64,000 nt of DNA from positions 5,213,001 to 5,277,000 of the forward strand of contig JANTQA010000070.1 of assembly GCA_027625915.1 (NCBI GenBank), written 5' to 3'. The translations under genes and the position numbers were made by a program. Origin of the DNA: Anaeramoeba flamelloides. Lineage: Eukaryota; Metamonada; Anaeramoebidae. Under the pieces are notes generated by a model that worked only from the letters and a program-made list of their open reading frames with translations, ran no database searches and had not been told where the DNA came from. Below, piece by piece: positions 33,300 to 46,722 of the stretch; position 1 is the stretch's first letter, and each line of letters opens with the position of its first letter.

Positions 33300-33965
33300 A
33301 TTTAGTCTCTGTATTACTTGAGAAATTATTTTAGTGTTAGATCATTTTGAACTTGAAACAATTAAACTATTTGAAAACTCTCCTTCGATCCGACTAATTG
33401 TCGTTGGTTCAATATTTGAAATTCTTTCACTTAAAACATCTTTTTACAAAACAAATTTTTCTTGGAATCAGCTCAACCAATAAGAATAAAAAGTGAAGTT
33501 CACTTAAAAATTCCAACTATAAACCAATTTTTTAAAAATAACCAATTAAATTAAATCTAAAATAAAAAAAAAATAAAAAAAAAAAAAAATAAAAAAAAAA
33601 TAAAACAAAAAAAAAAAAAAAAAATTTATTTTTATTTTCCAAAAAAACTTTTTTTTATTTTCAATTTAAATTATTTACTGTGGAAATAAAAATAAAACCA
33701 GAATAAAAAAATCTTGAAAACTGTTGTTACATACAAAATGATTGAATTTCAAGAACACTCAAAATTAGTTCAGTTTCTCAAAACAAAACAAAACAAAACC
33801 AAACAAATTATTGTTACCTTTTAGATTATTCCAAAACTTAATAGTGGAAATCTTTTCCAAAGGTGAATACTCGGATTGTTCATTGAACTGAAAACGATTT
33901 TTTGTTACGTTAACTTTCGAAAGTTTTAACAAAAATTGTTGGTTTCTTGTTCAGGTGTGCAAAAC
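33300..33965 (-). other. Candidate exons of an unidentified minus-strand gene
   Basis: A segment of about 70 nt at 33887-33818 lies between TTTTCAG and AAAG|GTAACA and reads FNEQSEYSPLEKISTIKFWN. Upstream, 33960-33915 reads LNKKPTIFVKTFE before a possible GTTAAC donor. Downstream, about 33440-33345 reads SERISNIEPTTISRIEGEF. All three are less A+T-rich than their surroundings and look coding, but the junctions are not unique and I recognise no domain. They could be 3' exons of a gene with the BRCT segment at 34735, although that segment has its own stop. Confidence 0.3.
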
Positions 33966-34366
33966 AAAAATAAAAAATTGAAAAAAAAAAACAATAAAGG
34001 AAAAAGAATAAAGGAAAAAGGTAAAACGAATAAAAACGATGTTTTTTTTTGTTTTTCTTTATTGGTTTGTTTTTTTTAAAGAATCTTTTCAATAAGTTCA
34101 GACAAGATCATTTCTTTTTCGAGTGACTAAAGTCAAAACAAATTCTGAAGAAATATTCAACAAAAAAAAATGAAAAAAAAAAAGAGAAAAGATCAGGTTC
34201 GAAACAAAAAAAAACATAAATTTTGTTTGTTTCATTTTGCTCTGTTGTGAGAAGTAGAAACAAAACAACGTTTAGTTTCAAAAATGGTTCAACAAAACAG
34301 CTCATAACAGCCTTGTATTTTTTTTTTTTTTTTTTGATTAATTATTTTTTTTTTTTTTTTTTTGGT

Positions 34367-34735
34367 TTAATTATTTTTTGCTTGCTTTCTGTTTTTCTCC
34401 GTTTCGGTAGTGTTGGTCCTGCCCCGTTCTGTTGTTTCTTGATCAGATTCTGTTTCGGATTCCTCAACTTCTTCAATTTCGATTTCAAAATCGCGGTAGT
34501 CAGCAAGGCTGTTGGTGTCTTTACATTCTTTAATGAAGTCGTCGACAACCACCTTTGTTTTGTTTTTTTTAGCTGTTTCAATTCTGGAAATTAGTCCCTC
34601 GGCGGCTTTCACAGTTAAAATGAAATAGTCCGTGTTTTTTGATAATCTGATCTTCACTTCACCACCTTGTAATTTGACCCATTCTTTATATTTAGAGAGA
34701 TCTTTAGAAAGTACAACAATTTGTCCTGAGAACAT
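34367..34735 (-). CDS. Small BRCT-domain protein
   Basis: A 122-residue protein. Residues 1-85 fit a single BRCT fold: FSGQIVVLSKDLSKYKEWVK, then LQGGEVKIRLSKNTDYFI with the Gly-Gly turn, and KVVVDDFIKECKDT as the last helix, where the usual Trp is Phe. The closest pattern is the BRCT of PARP-type proteins. The rest is an acidic tail (EIEEVEESETESDQE), then a Thr/Arg/Lys-rich end. BRCT domains bind phosphopeptides or DNA ends in repair, so a nuclear role is likely. No second domain follows before the stop, and poly-T flanks both sides. It may be a complete small protein or the first exon of a longer gene using the candidate exons at 33300-33965. The ATG directly follows ATTAAG, so an upstream exon is also possible. 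Confidence 0.7.
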   Translation of the reverse strand: MFSGQIVVLSKDLSKYKEWVKLQGGEVKIRLSKNTDYFILTVKAAEGLISRIETAKKNKTKVVVDDFIKECKDTNSLADYRDFEIEIEEVEESETESDQETTERGRTNTTETEKNRKQAKNN

Positions 34736-35549
34736 CTTAATAGAGTGTAGTATAAAAAATTATATTGGTAAATACCGTTTGTGGTGAAAAGATTAAAAAA
34801 GAAAAAAGTTAAAAAAAAAGAAGCAAAAAGGTTGGAAAAGAAAACAAAAAGATAAAAAAATAACTTTTTCATCAAATTCTTTATAGAGTTATTGAAAGAA
34901 TTACTTATTTTTGTTTGTACACAAACACTCTTAACATTTACTAGTCTACCCAAGTGATTTTTTTTTCAATGATTTTACTTTAAATTTCATGGTCTGAAAA
35001 TTGCAATTCTATTTAAATAACAAGTATAATTTACACAACTATTTTCAACATATCCAGTTTCTTTTTGAAAGAATTTATTCAAAGTTTTTAAAAAGAGTGG
35101 AAGAGGTTGTTCAACAATGGTTTGTTATAGTTGTTTAAATTTTGATAATAAAGCCTTTGATCACTTATTCTATCACAAATAGGTTATAAATTTTGTTAAG
35201 AGATTATACTCACTATGGATTCATCTTAAATCAAAATATGTTGTAATTGGATGTGAATTATATTAGTGATAGATTGTTACAATAGCTCGAAAAAATCAAT
35301 TATACAATATTATTTAAAATAAATACTTGAATTTTTTACTTATGATCACAATTAAAAATTTTCATCCTGTAATTTTTTTTTTAATTCCTTTTTAAAATTG
35401 AAAATAGAAACCCACATAGTAGTGTCCCGGTATTTTACAAATTTAATAACAGAGCTTCCCAAAGTAATTATTTTTTCTTTTTTTCATTTTCAAGATTGTA
35501 ATCTAAAAAATCATTAACAATTTAAAAATCGATATATTGATTACTTTAA
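34736..35549. other. Intergenic, nothing recognised
   Basis: 5' flank of the BRCT gene. A short minus-strand frame around 34920-34870 has no family resemblance. Confidence 0.45.
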
Positions 35550-35786
35550 AGCCCTAGTATCAGTATATAAGCAAAAAATGTCCATTTTTTTTATCATTTT
35601 TTTTTAAATTAACTTTTTGGGATATCTCTAATTTAAAATTTTTGAACCAAGTATTTGGCTAGGCTTGAATAGTAGTCATTTTTACATTTCAGGTAATCTT
35701 TTGTTCATTGAGTTTTTGAAACGGGGGATTGAAAAAAAATGACAAAAAAATTTGCCTTTTTTTGCTTATATACTGATACTAGGGCT
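35550..35786. mobile_element. MITE with AGCCCTAG ends and TTTAA duplication
   Basis: A 237-bp element. Left end AGCCCTAGTATCAGTATATA, then AGCAAAAA; right end the exact inverse, TATATACTGATACTAGGGCT. The inverted repeat is about 28 bp and near perfect. TTTAA flanks both sides. No other copy is in the window, and the well-kept ends suggest a fairly recent insertion. The TTTAA or TTAA target resembles piggyBac-type elements. Confidence 0.8.
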
Positions 35787-38700
35787 TTTAATTTACTTTT
35801 TGACAAAATTTTATGAATTTAATTTTTTTCTGATATGTGAAATTACTTGTTAAAAATTTCTATTGACTAAATTATTGATTTTTTCGACAAAAATAGTTTT
35901 TTATGGTAACACATCTCGATTTTGAGACAATTTAGACGTAGAAAATCAATATTATGGACGTCAAAGTTGAAAAATATATGTCGTTATTTGTAAAAAGTTG
36001 AGAAAATAGGCAATATATATATATTCTGGATAGGATGATCATTTATAGCACCCCGAGAGAAAAATATTTTATTGTTGTCTAAACAATAAGTAAAATTGCT
36101 TGAGTTTGTATTGGTTGAAATATGAGGATCTTCAAGGAACAAAAATTGATTAAAACATATTAAAAATAAAAATTGAATAAATTCTTTAATGTTTTTTTAT
36201 GGATTTTTTTTTATCAGATGAATAAAGCTAGAGGAATTTTGACATTCTAAGAAAAATATTAACAGTACTTACCCCCAACTATAGAATTAAATTTTTTTAA
36301 ATTACAGTATTTGTAAAAAATTATTGTCTACATCCTCTTTAAACTCTGGAAATAAATAACACTATTCAATAAAAATACTTTTTGAAATCTATTTTTTTAA
36401 TAAAAAACATAATTGGTTAATTAAGATCTAGATAAAATTCACATTTCTTCTATATATCTTTCTGTTCTTTTCTTTTAGAAATTTTAACAAAGAACTAAAC
36501 TAGTTATTTCTCAAAAAAAATAAAAAAAAGGATAAAATCCCAATAATATACCTAAATAGTAGAGTATTATCTCGCAAAGATCTTTTTTTCAAGAAAAAAT
36601 AATATAAATATCCCAATAAAAAAGTATATTTTTTATCATTTTTTATCATTTTTTTTAACTTTGGTTTTAAAAAAAAAATAGCTTTATTTTGGTTTTTTAC
36701 CAAATACCCTTGAAAAGGAATTTTTTTGTTTTTTAAAATTTTCTTTTTTCTTTTTGTTTTTTCATTCAATAAAAATTTTGAACTTTCTCGATTACAAAAT
36801 ATTTTTTTTTCTTTATCATCTAAAATACTAAAATACCATTGGTAATCAGATTGAGTACCGTAGAGTGCCTATGTTTTCCAAAATTCAAAAGTATAGAGTA
36901 AAATCTTTGATTTTTCTTAATTCTTCTAAATTCTGGAAAACCTAATGAAAAGTGTCCTAGGTTTTTTTTACTTTTTGAAATAAACTAAAAATTTCCAAAA
37001 TTTTCTGTTTATTACAAAAAAAAAAAAACCTAACAGCTTTAAGAGGATCTTTGATCTACCCATTCAATCAATAATAAATAATAATAACTTTTTTAATTTT
37101 TCTCTGAATAAGCATATTTTTCCTGTAATTCATTAATTATTTATTACTATATGCCCTTTATAAAATTAAGCACTATTTTTTTCTGATTAATATTTTTCGA
37201 AATCTAACCTTATAGCTTAATTCAATTAAACACAGTGATAATTTTTTTTTTAGAATAAAAACACTCTCAACTTTTGAATATCGAAAATATTTTTTGAAAT
37301 TTTTGTGCACTTTTTTATTTTTTTTTGAAAAATTGGGGTTGAGAAAAGTTTGAAATCAAAGAATAAGTTAATATATTAAATTAGAATGCTTTTCCAGAAA
37401 GTTTATCCTTTTAGTTTAACTTTTTTATTATTTTACCATTTAAAACTAAAAAAAAACATTTGAGGACCAAATTAGTGCCTTTTATGAAAAGAAAATTCCC
37501 ATAATTTAGAATTTGATTTGTAAATGAGTTAAAACAAGATAGTGTATATAAAAATATACATAATTTCAAGTTTAAATTCAATGATTTTGGCAAAAAATGT
37601 TTTCAAGAAAAAGCTAAATTGAAACTTTATTTATTATTATTCTATCATTTTGTTTTTTTAATTGTATTAATGGAAAGTATTTGATCAGTTTTTCATTTTT
37701 AGTGTTTTTTTGGGTAGTAGGGGCATATTGAGATGTTTATAATATTAAATTTTTTTTTTCAATTTTATTTTTTTCCAAATATTTGGAAAATGAAGTACTA
37801 TTATTCTTTACCTGCAATATTAACAGTAATAATTTAATATTTCTTCACATTAATATCAACTCCCATGAAAAAAAATCTTTGAAATTATTATTTTTTAACT
37901 TTTTTAATCCAATTAAAGAACTAAAATTCTGATTAGTAAATTATTAGAATTTTGTATTGTATTCAAATATTTTTTGGTTAATTAATATTGGAGTATATTA
38001 TTAAATTTCAAATTTAAACAAATTTCAAAATGGGTCAAATTGAAAATTTTTCATATTTTTGAAGATTTTCTTGATTATTATTATTGGTATGAAAGTTTTT
38101 AAAGTTTCCATATAATTGTCAAAAGGAAAAATCAAAAAGATTATTTTGTGATTGGTAGTATTTTATTACTTAAATTGTCGAAAATCTAAAAACTTGAAAT
38201 CATTAATACTAAATATTTTTTAAATTTTGTTAAAAAATCAATTTTAACTAAAAAAGTTAAATGGAAATTGTTTCCGCTTAATACAAGTTGCAAAAGTCTA
38301 ATTGGTCTCTTAATTATTTTTTTTCAAAATTCTTGCCAAAATTTTTCTAACATGCCATCCAAATCTACTCTAACCTACCCTAAAATACCTTAACCTACTT
38401 GTAAATGGGATTTTAAAATTACATCAGCGAATATTTTTCAATTAAAGTGACTATTTTGAAAAAAATGAGAATTTAACCAATTTTGAAATTTGATCAAATT
38501 TGAAATTTGATAATTTCCCCTAATATCGAATACTTAAGCTTATCTTTTGTAAAAATAAATCCAAATTTTCAAAATTTAATTTAATTTTCTGTTTTGACTA
38601 CTAGATTAATCGGATACAAAATAAATAAAAAGATATTTAATAACTTCAATGAAAAAAAAAAAAATTAGAAAATTTAGACTTCAACGATTTATCTGATCGA

Positions 38701-41018
38701 ACAATAAATTGATATTTGGTTGAAAATATATAATCTACAAGTCATAAAGCCTCGAACTTTGAATCCAAACTTGAATTCCTTTCGCCTTAATTTAATTATT
38801 TCGGTTTATATATAATTTTCTCAGAAAGTCAAAAAAACGTGTCAAGGTGAAATTGTAATTAAAAAATAGGATTTAGTTTCATAGAATTGTGAATTCTTTG
38901 AAAAAATCATAATTGACTAAAGAGAATATCATTTTTAGTATAATTTTTTCTATTCAAATTTTCCTCACTAAATTTGTTAAAAGAAATCATCCAGATTTGG
39001 TAAAACAGTGTTTTGAATCATCAAGTTTTTTTTTTTTTGTTTTCTTTAACGCAACTTATTATAATCTATTTCCAAGAAATTAAGTCACATTTTTTTGAAA
39101 AATATATTTATTTAACTCAATTTTCAAAAAAGTATTTCAATATACAAAATCATTAAAAACCATTTATTGATTCTTGATAATAATTTATTGTTTTTTCTTA
39201 CTATTGTGTTACATAAATAAAAGATATTAAATTTTTTGATCTCGAATTTATCTGAGATTTTTTAGGGGATAAAAATTAGTGTTAATTCTTTTATTTTTGT
39301 CTGAAAAAATCGTTTTAATAACTTGTTTAATCTCAAAAAAATTTTCAAATAGAATGAAAAACATTAGATTGCATTTTGTATATTTGTAAAAATAATTTTT
39401 ACCCTTTCCATATTTCCAGTTTATTATGAAATTGGTGGTATATTTGTTTCACAAAAAAAAAGTTCTATTTTTTTTTTTTTTTTTTATTGTTGAAGAGAAG
39501 TGATTCAACAAAATTACCTCATATTTGCCTTAAAATCTAAAATTGTATTTAGGTTTTTTTATCCTTGCTATAATGTAAGCAGGATTAAAGTTAAAAAAGT
39601 TCATTTTTTTTCCCTTTTTTAGAAATATTTTAACAAATATATTTGGAAATAAACACCTTAGCCATTAATTAAATTGTTATTAATATTTGACTTAATTTGC
39701 TATTGTCAAACAATGAATACCTCCACCAACAATTATAATTGTTTATGAAATCGAAAAAAAAAATAAAACACCACACTTTCTTGGAAATATTGGATAAAAG
39801 ATATAGAACATCACAATAAAATTTAAAGAATTTGTTATAGATATTTATTCCCTTACGTTCTACTATTAAAAAAAAAAAATTCTAAAAGAGAAAGAAACAA
39901 AATTTGAAATTATTTCACAAAAAAAAAAAAAATAGAGTTATTATTTTATGATAAAACCTTTTTGAAGTAAAAAAACTAAAATTTTATTAAAAAAATAAGA
40001 AATAGTCTAAAAAATTACAAACAATGTCAACCATAATATATTATCTTCTATAAATTTCAAAGATTTTAAAACCAAAATTGATTTGACCTTAATTCTGGAA
40101 AATGAGTATAGACTTGAAAGTTATTATTTCAGCAAGAAGAAGAAAAAAAACGTACTTTTAATTCTGGGTATTATTCTCTAGGTTAGATATTTTTGGGCAT
40201 TTTACAATAAACATAATATTAACAAATTATTTTTGAAAAACCTAATTGATTAAATTAAAAATATAAGACTTTGTCTAAGTTTGTCTTTAAATCTCAAGGT
40301 GAAATCTATCCAATTATTTTTTCCCATAACAAAGTTTATAAATAAATAAACTTTGAAAAATTATTCTCTTTTCTGATCTTCAAATAAAAAACGATTTTCC
40401 TGAACAGTTTTTCAAAAGAACACAAGCTATATAATTCCATTAGCCACTTATATTTATAATTTCTTAAAGAAAGCCACCATTTTTTTCGCACCATAATTCC
40501 TTGTTTCAAGAGAAGTGAAAAAGGGAAAGAATAACAGATCATTGTTTGGTTGGGACTTTTTTCATTTTAAAAGCAACCGAAAATAATCTTCCTTCTTTCC
40601 TAATAACTCGGCAAATTTAAAAGCCCAACAATTATTCAAAATTTTTAATCTATTGAACTTGAAAGTAAAAATTCAGGGTTTTTTATAAACCAAAGGTAGA
40701 ATAGTCATCATCAAAAAGAAAAATTAATCTGTGTATGATTTCATTTTAGGCTACAATTTAAGATTTTTAATCACACATGTGGTTTCTATCAAGATATTTT
40801 TTATTTGAAACAAGAATTGAAAAATGAAAAAATATCGAAATAAATGAGAAGAAAGTTCAAATAAATTTTAATGGAACACTTTTTCACCAAAGGGAAAATT
40901 GCCAGGCATTAGTATTCGTTATTTTTCTAGAGCTAGTTATTGAAGAAGATCTTTTAGTAAAAATCATTTTTCTATTTTTTTTTATCTTGATTATTGTACG
41001 CTTTTATTATTTAATTTT
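35787..41018. other. Long intergenic stretch upstream of ATG5
   Basis: No gene was recognised over 5.2 kb. 36850-37045 is a short copy of the modular palindrome (own entry). About 40350-40540 is less A+T-rich, with a minus-strand frame (MVRKKWWLSLRNYKYKWLME) of no known family. The ATG5 promoter should lie at its end. Confidence 0.45.
36850..37045. repeat. Modular palindromic repeat, copy C (minimal)
   Basis: It starts GAGTGCCTATGTTTTCC, followed by one hairpin (ATAGAGTAAAATCTTTGATT) and one mirrored core (CTAGGTTTTTTTTACTTTTT ... AAAAAAAACCTAACAG). This single-unit copy shows what the basic module is: terminal motif, hairpin, mirrored core. Confidence 0.7.
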
Positions 41019-41487
41019 ATGGAACGAACCATTGCACATATAAACACAGAAAATTGGGGATGCTATATTCCTATTATCATTAATTTGCCATCAAAATATA
41101 CAACACAGCTTCAAACACCTTTCAGGCCATTATTTGTATGAAAGATTTCAATCATTAAACCTTACTTTGAATATTTTTTTAATTCTTTTTTTCTTTTTTC
41201 CAAACAACAAGCTTGAACTTAATGTTTTTCCTTACAAAAATTCTAAACACTACGATGAATTAAAAACTCTTTTTGTCTGTAATTCTTAAAAATAGATGTC
41301 TGTGCCTCGTTCAAGTTATTTGTATTTCGAGAAAGAAAAGATATTTAATCATTTCGAACCAGTTTTAAAAGAATTAGAGATCAACAACAAAAACTTTTAT
41401 TTACAATTCAATTCTGAACCTGTCAGATGGTAAGTTTACATTTTTTTTTTACAAAAGCAACTTTACTTCTTAAAAAAAATACAACAA

Positions 41488-41518
<31 letters not shown>

Positions 41519-44500
41519 CTTCCATTCAACCTTACTGAGAACCAAACAAAAAAAAAACTTATTTGTAATTTTGTTACAACCGTTCCGTTCCTATAGAAAA
41601 ATCGAAAACACAGCACAGATTTGTTTTCTTTTTTAAAATTGTCTTTTATGAAATAGAAAATTCAATTTCTCTCCAATCAATAAGAACAAAATTTCAACTT
41701 CTCTTTCACCATAATACGAATTTTTTTTTGAAAGAAACAAAGACAAAAATTAAATTTCAAAAGAAAAGAAATCACAGAAATCACATGGAAACTTGAAAGT
41801 TCATTTTTCGATCTTTGTTTTTAAATTGTAAAAAACTGAGATTTTTTCAATTTTAGTAATTGAAAATCCATATTAACACAAGTTTTTTTTTAAATTTGTT
41901 TGTCAATTCCCAAAACCAAAGTAACCAAAAATCAGAAAACTTAAATTTTTTTCATCTCTCATTATAAAATTGAAAGTTTATTACAGCCTTTCATAACCAT
42001 TTTACGGTTTAACTAACATAATAAAATTTTATAATAGAAAATGAATATGTTTCTTATAAATTTTCGTGGAAGGGTTGGAACAGCTGTATTAATTACGAAT
42101 AACAAAAAATTCAAAACCAATTCAACTGTATTCGCCATTGTGGAAAAAAAGTGAAACAGGAAAAAAAGTGAAATACGGTTTTTAATTGGGAATATTAATA
42201 GAATCTGAAAATGAAAAGTAAGATCAATGAAAAAAAGGAAGAATAAATAAGTAAATAAAGATAAAATGAAGTATTCGCCACAATAACAGTTTTTTTGATA
42301 CTATCTTTTGGTATGGGTTTTCTCTTTAATTGATCAATTATTATAAATTTGTTCAAAAAATTGACTATTTTTGAGATCTCCAAAACCACACCAACAATTT
42401 CGATAAATCAAGTAGATCTAAATTGTATTTGTTGGGTTGATTGAAAATAATATAATGGGTTATTATTTGAAGTTAATTGGTTTCTTCTTTTTATTGATTT
42501 TACTTTTCATTTTCAGGTTCTATTAATGTTCCCAATTAAAAACCGTATTTCACTTTTTTTCCTGTTTCACTTTTTTTCCAAAACGGTCAGATTTTTTTTC
42601 TGAAAAGTTGAAAAGAAGAAGCTCTCCTATTTTTTTTCTTTTTGTTTTTGAAGGAAAACAAAAAATAAATGACTTTTTTTTCTTTTTTGTCTTTCGATCG
42701 TATTTCTGACTTCACTTAAGGGACTAGTCTCTATTATTTTTTTTTTTGACCAATTTCTAAATAAGAATACTCATCTAGAAATGTGTTTAAGATTGAAAAT
42801 AAACAGGGAATTTCAAAAAAAAGTAATTGGCAAAAAATTTTCTCAACCTCTATTAAATTTAGGTAAAAAAATTTAATAGAGACTAGTTCCTTAACAAAAA
42901 TATTTGTCACTTATAAATTAACTCTCTTTGTTACAAGCCAAATTTCAAAACAAACATTTTTTTTACATCACCGGCTTATTACTGGAATTTGTTTAATAAA
43001 TGGGGAATAGTTTTCACTTCATTTTCCTTTTTTGTCTTTCTACAAATAAATTTCAAAGAAATAGATTGTAATTTGTGATCTCTATTTATTTGTTTGATAC
43101 CTTTTTTATTGTATACATTGATGTATTTATAGAATCCTAAATAAAAACAATATTCTGAAGAATTGGAAAAAAGATATCTGCGATGAAATTTGATCCCATT
43201 CAAATTTCAAATACCAGTAAAATTAAATTAGCACTTTTTTTTTTTCTTCTCGATTCATTACTTTATAATTGAATAATCCTTAAAACACAATCTAATGAAG
43301 TTTTTCAGTTGAATTACTTTTTAGATGATTCTAATGGGATTACACAAAAGGGATGAAGAGGAAAAAAATTTTCTAATCTTTGATTTCTATGCACAAATAC
43401 AAAATACTTTTAAAAATCAAATTGTATTAATTAAAATTGAATTTCAAAGTACAATAAGGAATCCTAATTAAATCCCTCAAAATATCATTTCTAATTGATT
43501 TTGTAAAGATATTTTGGTTGTTTCTCAACTAATTTGAAGAAAAAATATTTGGGAACTTGAAATTTAAATTTTCATTTATTAATTGGAAAATAACAAATCT
43601 GTTTTTCTTGGGTATTTCTTACCATGAATAATTGTGAAAACAATGATTTTACGATTAAATCCCTGAGAGGAAATTTAATTATAAGGGTATTTAGAATGTA
43701 ATTTACACTTCTTTCTCGATAATAATAAAAAAATATATACCTTAATTGCTGTTTTAAATTTACTTTTTGAAATTAGAAAAACTTAAAAATAATTATAACA
43801 ATAAAGAATTTTTTATCTCGTTACAATTGATATTCAAAAATGTTTCAAAAGTATTGGTCCAATATTAGTTCACTATTCTCTAGAAATATATTAGAAATGA
43901 AAAAATTAAAATAAGGTTAAAAAATTACATATAAAAAAGATGGATTAGGAGTTTATCAATGAGACTCTTTCACCTTTAATATTTGGATTTATCAGCCACT
44001 TTTTAATTGAAAAAATAAAAGATTTAGTTCATCATGTTCAAATGTTTATAGATGACTTAATTTTATTAATGGAAGGATTAATTTCAGAAATTGATAAAAC
44101 ATTAATAATAATTGATAAAATTATTCAAGAATTTGGAATGAATCTGAATATTGATAAAACCTTATAATCAAAGAAAAATATCCAAAATAAAATTTTTAGG
44201 AATTTGACTAGGAAAAGAAAAACATTTACAAAAAAACTTTGAAAAAGTCAAAGATAGTTTTAAAAAAAATAAAATGATTTTTAGCCAAACAAAACTAGCG
44301 AATGGGGTAAAATTACAAATGTTCAAATCGATATGTATTAGTCAATTATTCTATGGTTTAGTTATTTTAAATTTGACTCAAAATGATTTCGACACAATTG
44401 ATGTTTGGATAAATAAAAATTAACAAATTTTTTAAAAATTAATTCACATTCCCCAAGAGTAATTGATAAAAGCTGAAGCAAAAGTTGATCAAGCCAGAAT

Positions 44501-46683
44501 CTTAATTTACAAAAGAAGATACAAACTCAAAAAAAAAATTAGAACTTCTTGGTTTTAAACCTACATATCAGACAATTAAAATTTTCCAAAAAAAGATGAA
44601 TGAAAATATTAATTGGAAGTAGAAAACTTAAAATTATTAAATAAAAATCTAAATCATTTTTAAAGAAAATTTGATAATAAATATATCTGGATGGAAATTT
44701 CAAGAATATTTAAAAAATTATTCGGTATAATAATAATATCAATAAACCACATCTAGCCGTAGAGTTTCATCAAATGACTTCAAGCGCCTAGATTTTCTTG
44801 AGGTTTTCAGTTTTATTTGTGAAGTGTTCTAGGTTTTTTTTACTTTTTGAAATAAACAGAAAATTTTAATAAATTTTCGGTTTATTTCGAAAGTAAAAAA
44901 AAACCTAACGAAAATCAATAGATTTTCCAAATAAAATAGAAAACCTCAAAAAAAACCTAGAACACTTCACAAATAAAAAGAAAACTCAAAAAAACCTAAT
45001 GAAAATCTATCGATTTTCAAAATGAAATAGAAAACCTCAAAAAAAACCTAGAATACTTCACAAATAAAATAGAAAACTCGAGAAAAGCTAACGGCGGTTT
45101 TTTTGAATTTTTGAAATGAAAATAAAATTTATTAAATTTTCGGTTTATTTCTAAAATTAAAAAAAAACCTAACGGCTGTTAGAGTGAATTAATTTCCCCC
45201 CTTCAAAATAAAAAAAAAACTATTAAATTAAATTTAATAATAATAAAATTTAATTTTAATAATAATAAAATATAAATTAAAATAAAAGGAATGCACCAAC
45301 TGGCGTCTTTTTTGATATTGTATGTAAAAGTACAAACCACCCAGAAAAAATACCAATGAATCTCCAAATTAACTTTGAAAAAGTACCAAAAAAATTTATT
45401 GAATTTGAAAATGAAACTGAATTCTTCAATTATTATGCTTCAACTTTTAAAGAATCTTGTTTTTTATTATCAAAATCTGCTACAATCACACAAAAAATAA
45501 CAGAAAACATCATGGCCAATATTTGGAATGGTTTAAAAAATTGTAAGTTTTTTTTTAATTTTTTTTTTTAATTTTTACTTTAATGATAAATCTTTTTTAT
45601 GAAAAAAATCTAAAGTTTTTTCAGATTCAACACAATTACGAACGAACATAAATCGGCATTTAAAATACAAAAAAAAAGAGTATGGAATTATTCTGAATAT
45701 TTTTTTCCGTATTGACTTTTCTTTTCTGATGCTACGATTAATTTTTTAAAAATAAAATTACCGAATTACTTTGGAAGAGTAAATAAAATTATGAATCTTT
45801 CACTAATTATCTATGATAAATGTTTTATTAATACTTAAAAGATCAAATAATGTAGTATCTTTTTTTGTGGTATCAAATATTATGTATTTTATAAAATCCT
45901 TCATAAATAACCAATTAGATTAATTACAACATTTAAATCGAAATCAATGGTTTTTTTTTTGTAAATTATGCAAAAAAACAAATAATTTAGCTATCATTGA
46001 AGAGATCAAACATTTTCTATTGAGTTATCCAGACTATGAAAATAATTGGAAAATCTGGATTATCCAAATTAAAAAAAAATAATATTTCTCATATATTTAA
46101 AAAATATTAATATTTTTGATATTATTAGTAAAAAAAGATACATCAAGCGTATTATTCCAAGCGGATGATGGACTTATTTTTGGTTCTTTAAATAAATTAA
46201 TTATTTAAAAATTTAGAATTTCAGAAAGTTCCGTCAAGTTACCTAGAGTGCCTAGGTTTTTTTTAATTTTTGTAGAGTTTTTTACACTAGCTATAATCTA
46301 GGCAAGATAATGACTCATAGGATATCTTTTCTTTAAATAATGAAATTGAAAAATTATTTCAAAACAAAGACAAGAAAAAGAGATTGAAAAGCAAGAAATA
46401 AATGAAAGAGAGTGAAAAAATTAAGAAAAAAGTAAAAACTTGATTGAAAAGTTTTTTTTGCACCCCAAGTGTTGAATGGGTTACTGGTTGTTTCCTTTTA
46501 TGTCGATTTTTTTTGGATTGCCACCATAGGTTGTTTTAATAAAGAGGTCCAAGTATTTAACAAACTATAGATCAAATGAAATATATTACTTTATTTAGTT
46601 TTAATTTAGAACTTTATAGATGGGTTGAATAGATAAAGTCCTAAGGTTTTAAGAATAAGATTTGGTTTTACAAAATTGAGTTG

Positions 46684-46722
<39 letters not shown>

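Larger units (their letters stand above)
41430..45288 (+). other. 3.9-kb second intron of ATG5
   Basis: GTAAGT...AAAAG, phase 2 (the codon for Trp84 is split). It contains two MITEs (42141, 42720), a LINE 3' end (about 43610-43745), a LINE reverse-transcriptase fragment (43930-44740) and a modular palindrome (44745-45185). The remainder is A+T-rich without pattern. Confidence 0.9.

Noticed and set aside
34196-34270. Possible tRNA-like GGTTCGAAA motif
   Set aside because: No matching acceptor stem, anticodon arm or A box nearby. The same holds for the GGTTCGAAA at about 29537.
45356-45571. A separate 71-residue gene
   Set aside because: It is ATG5 exon 3 plus read-through into the intron; frame and alignment join it to exons 2 and 4.
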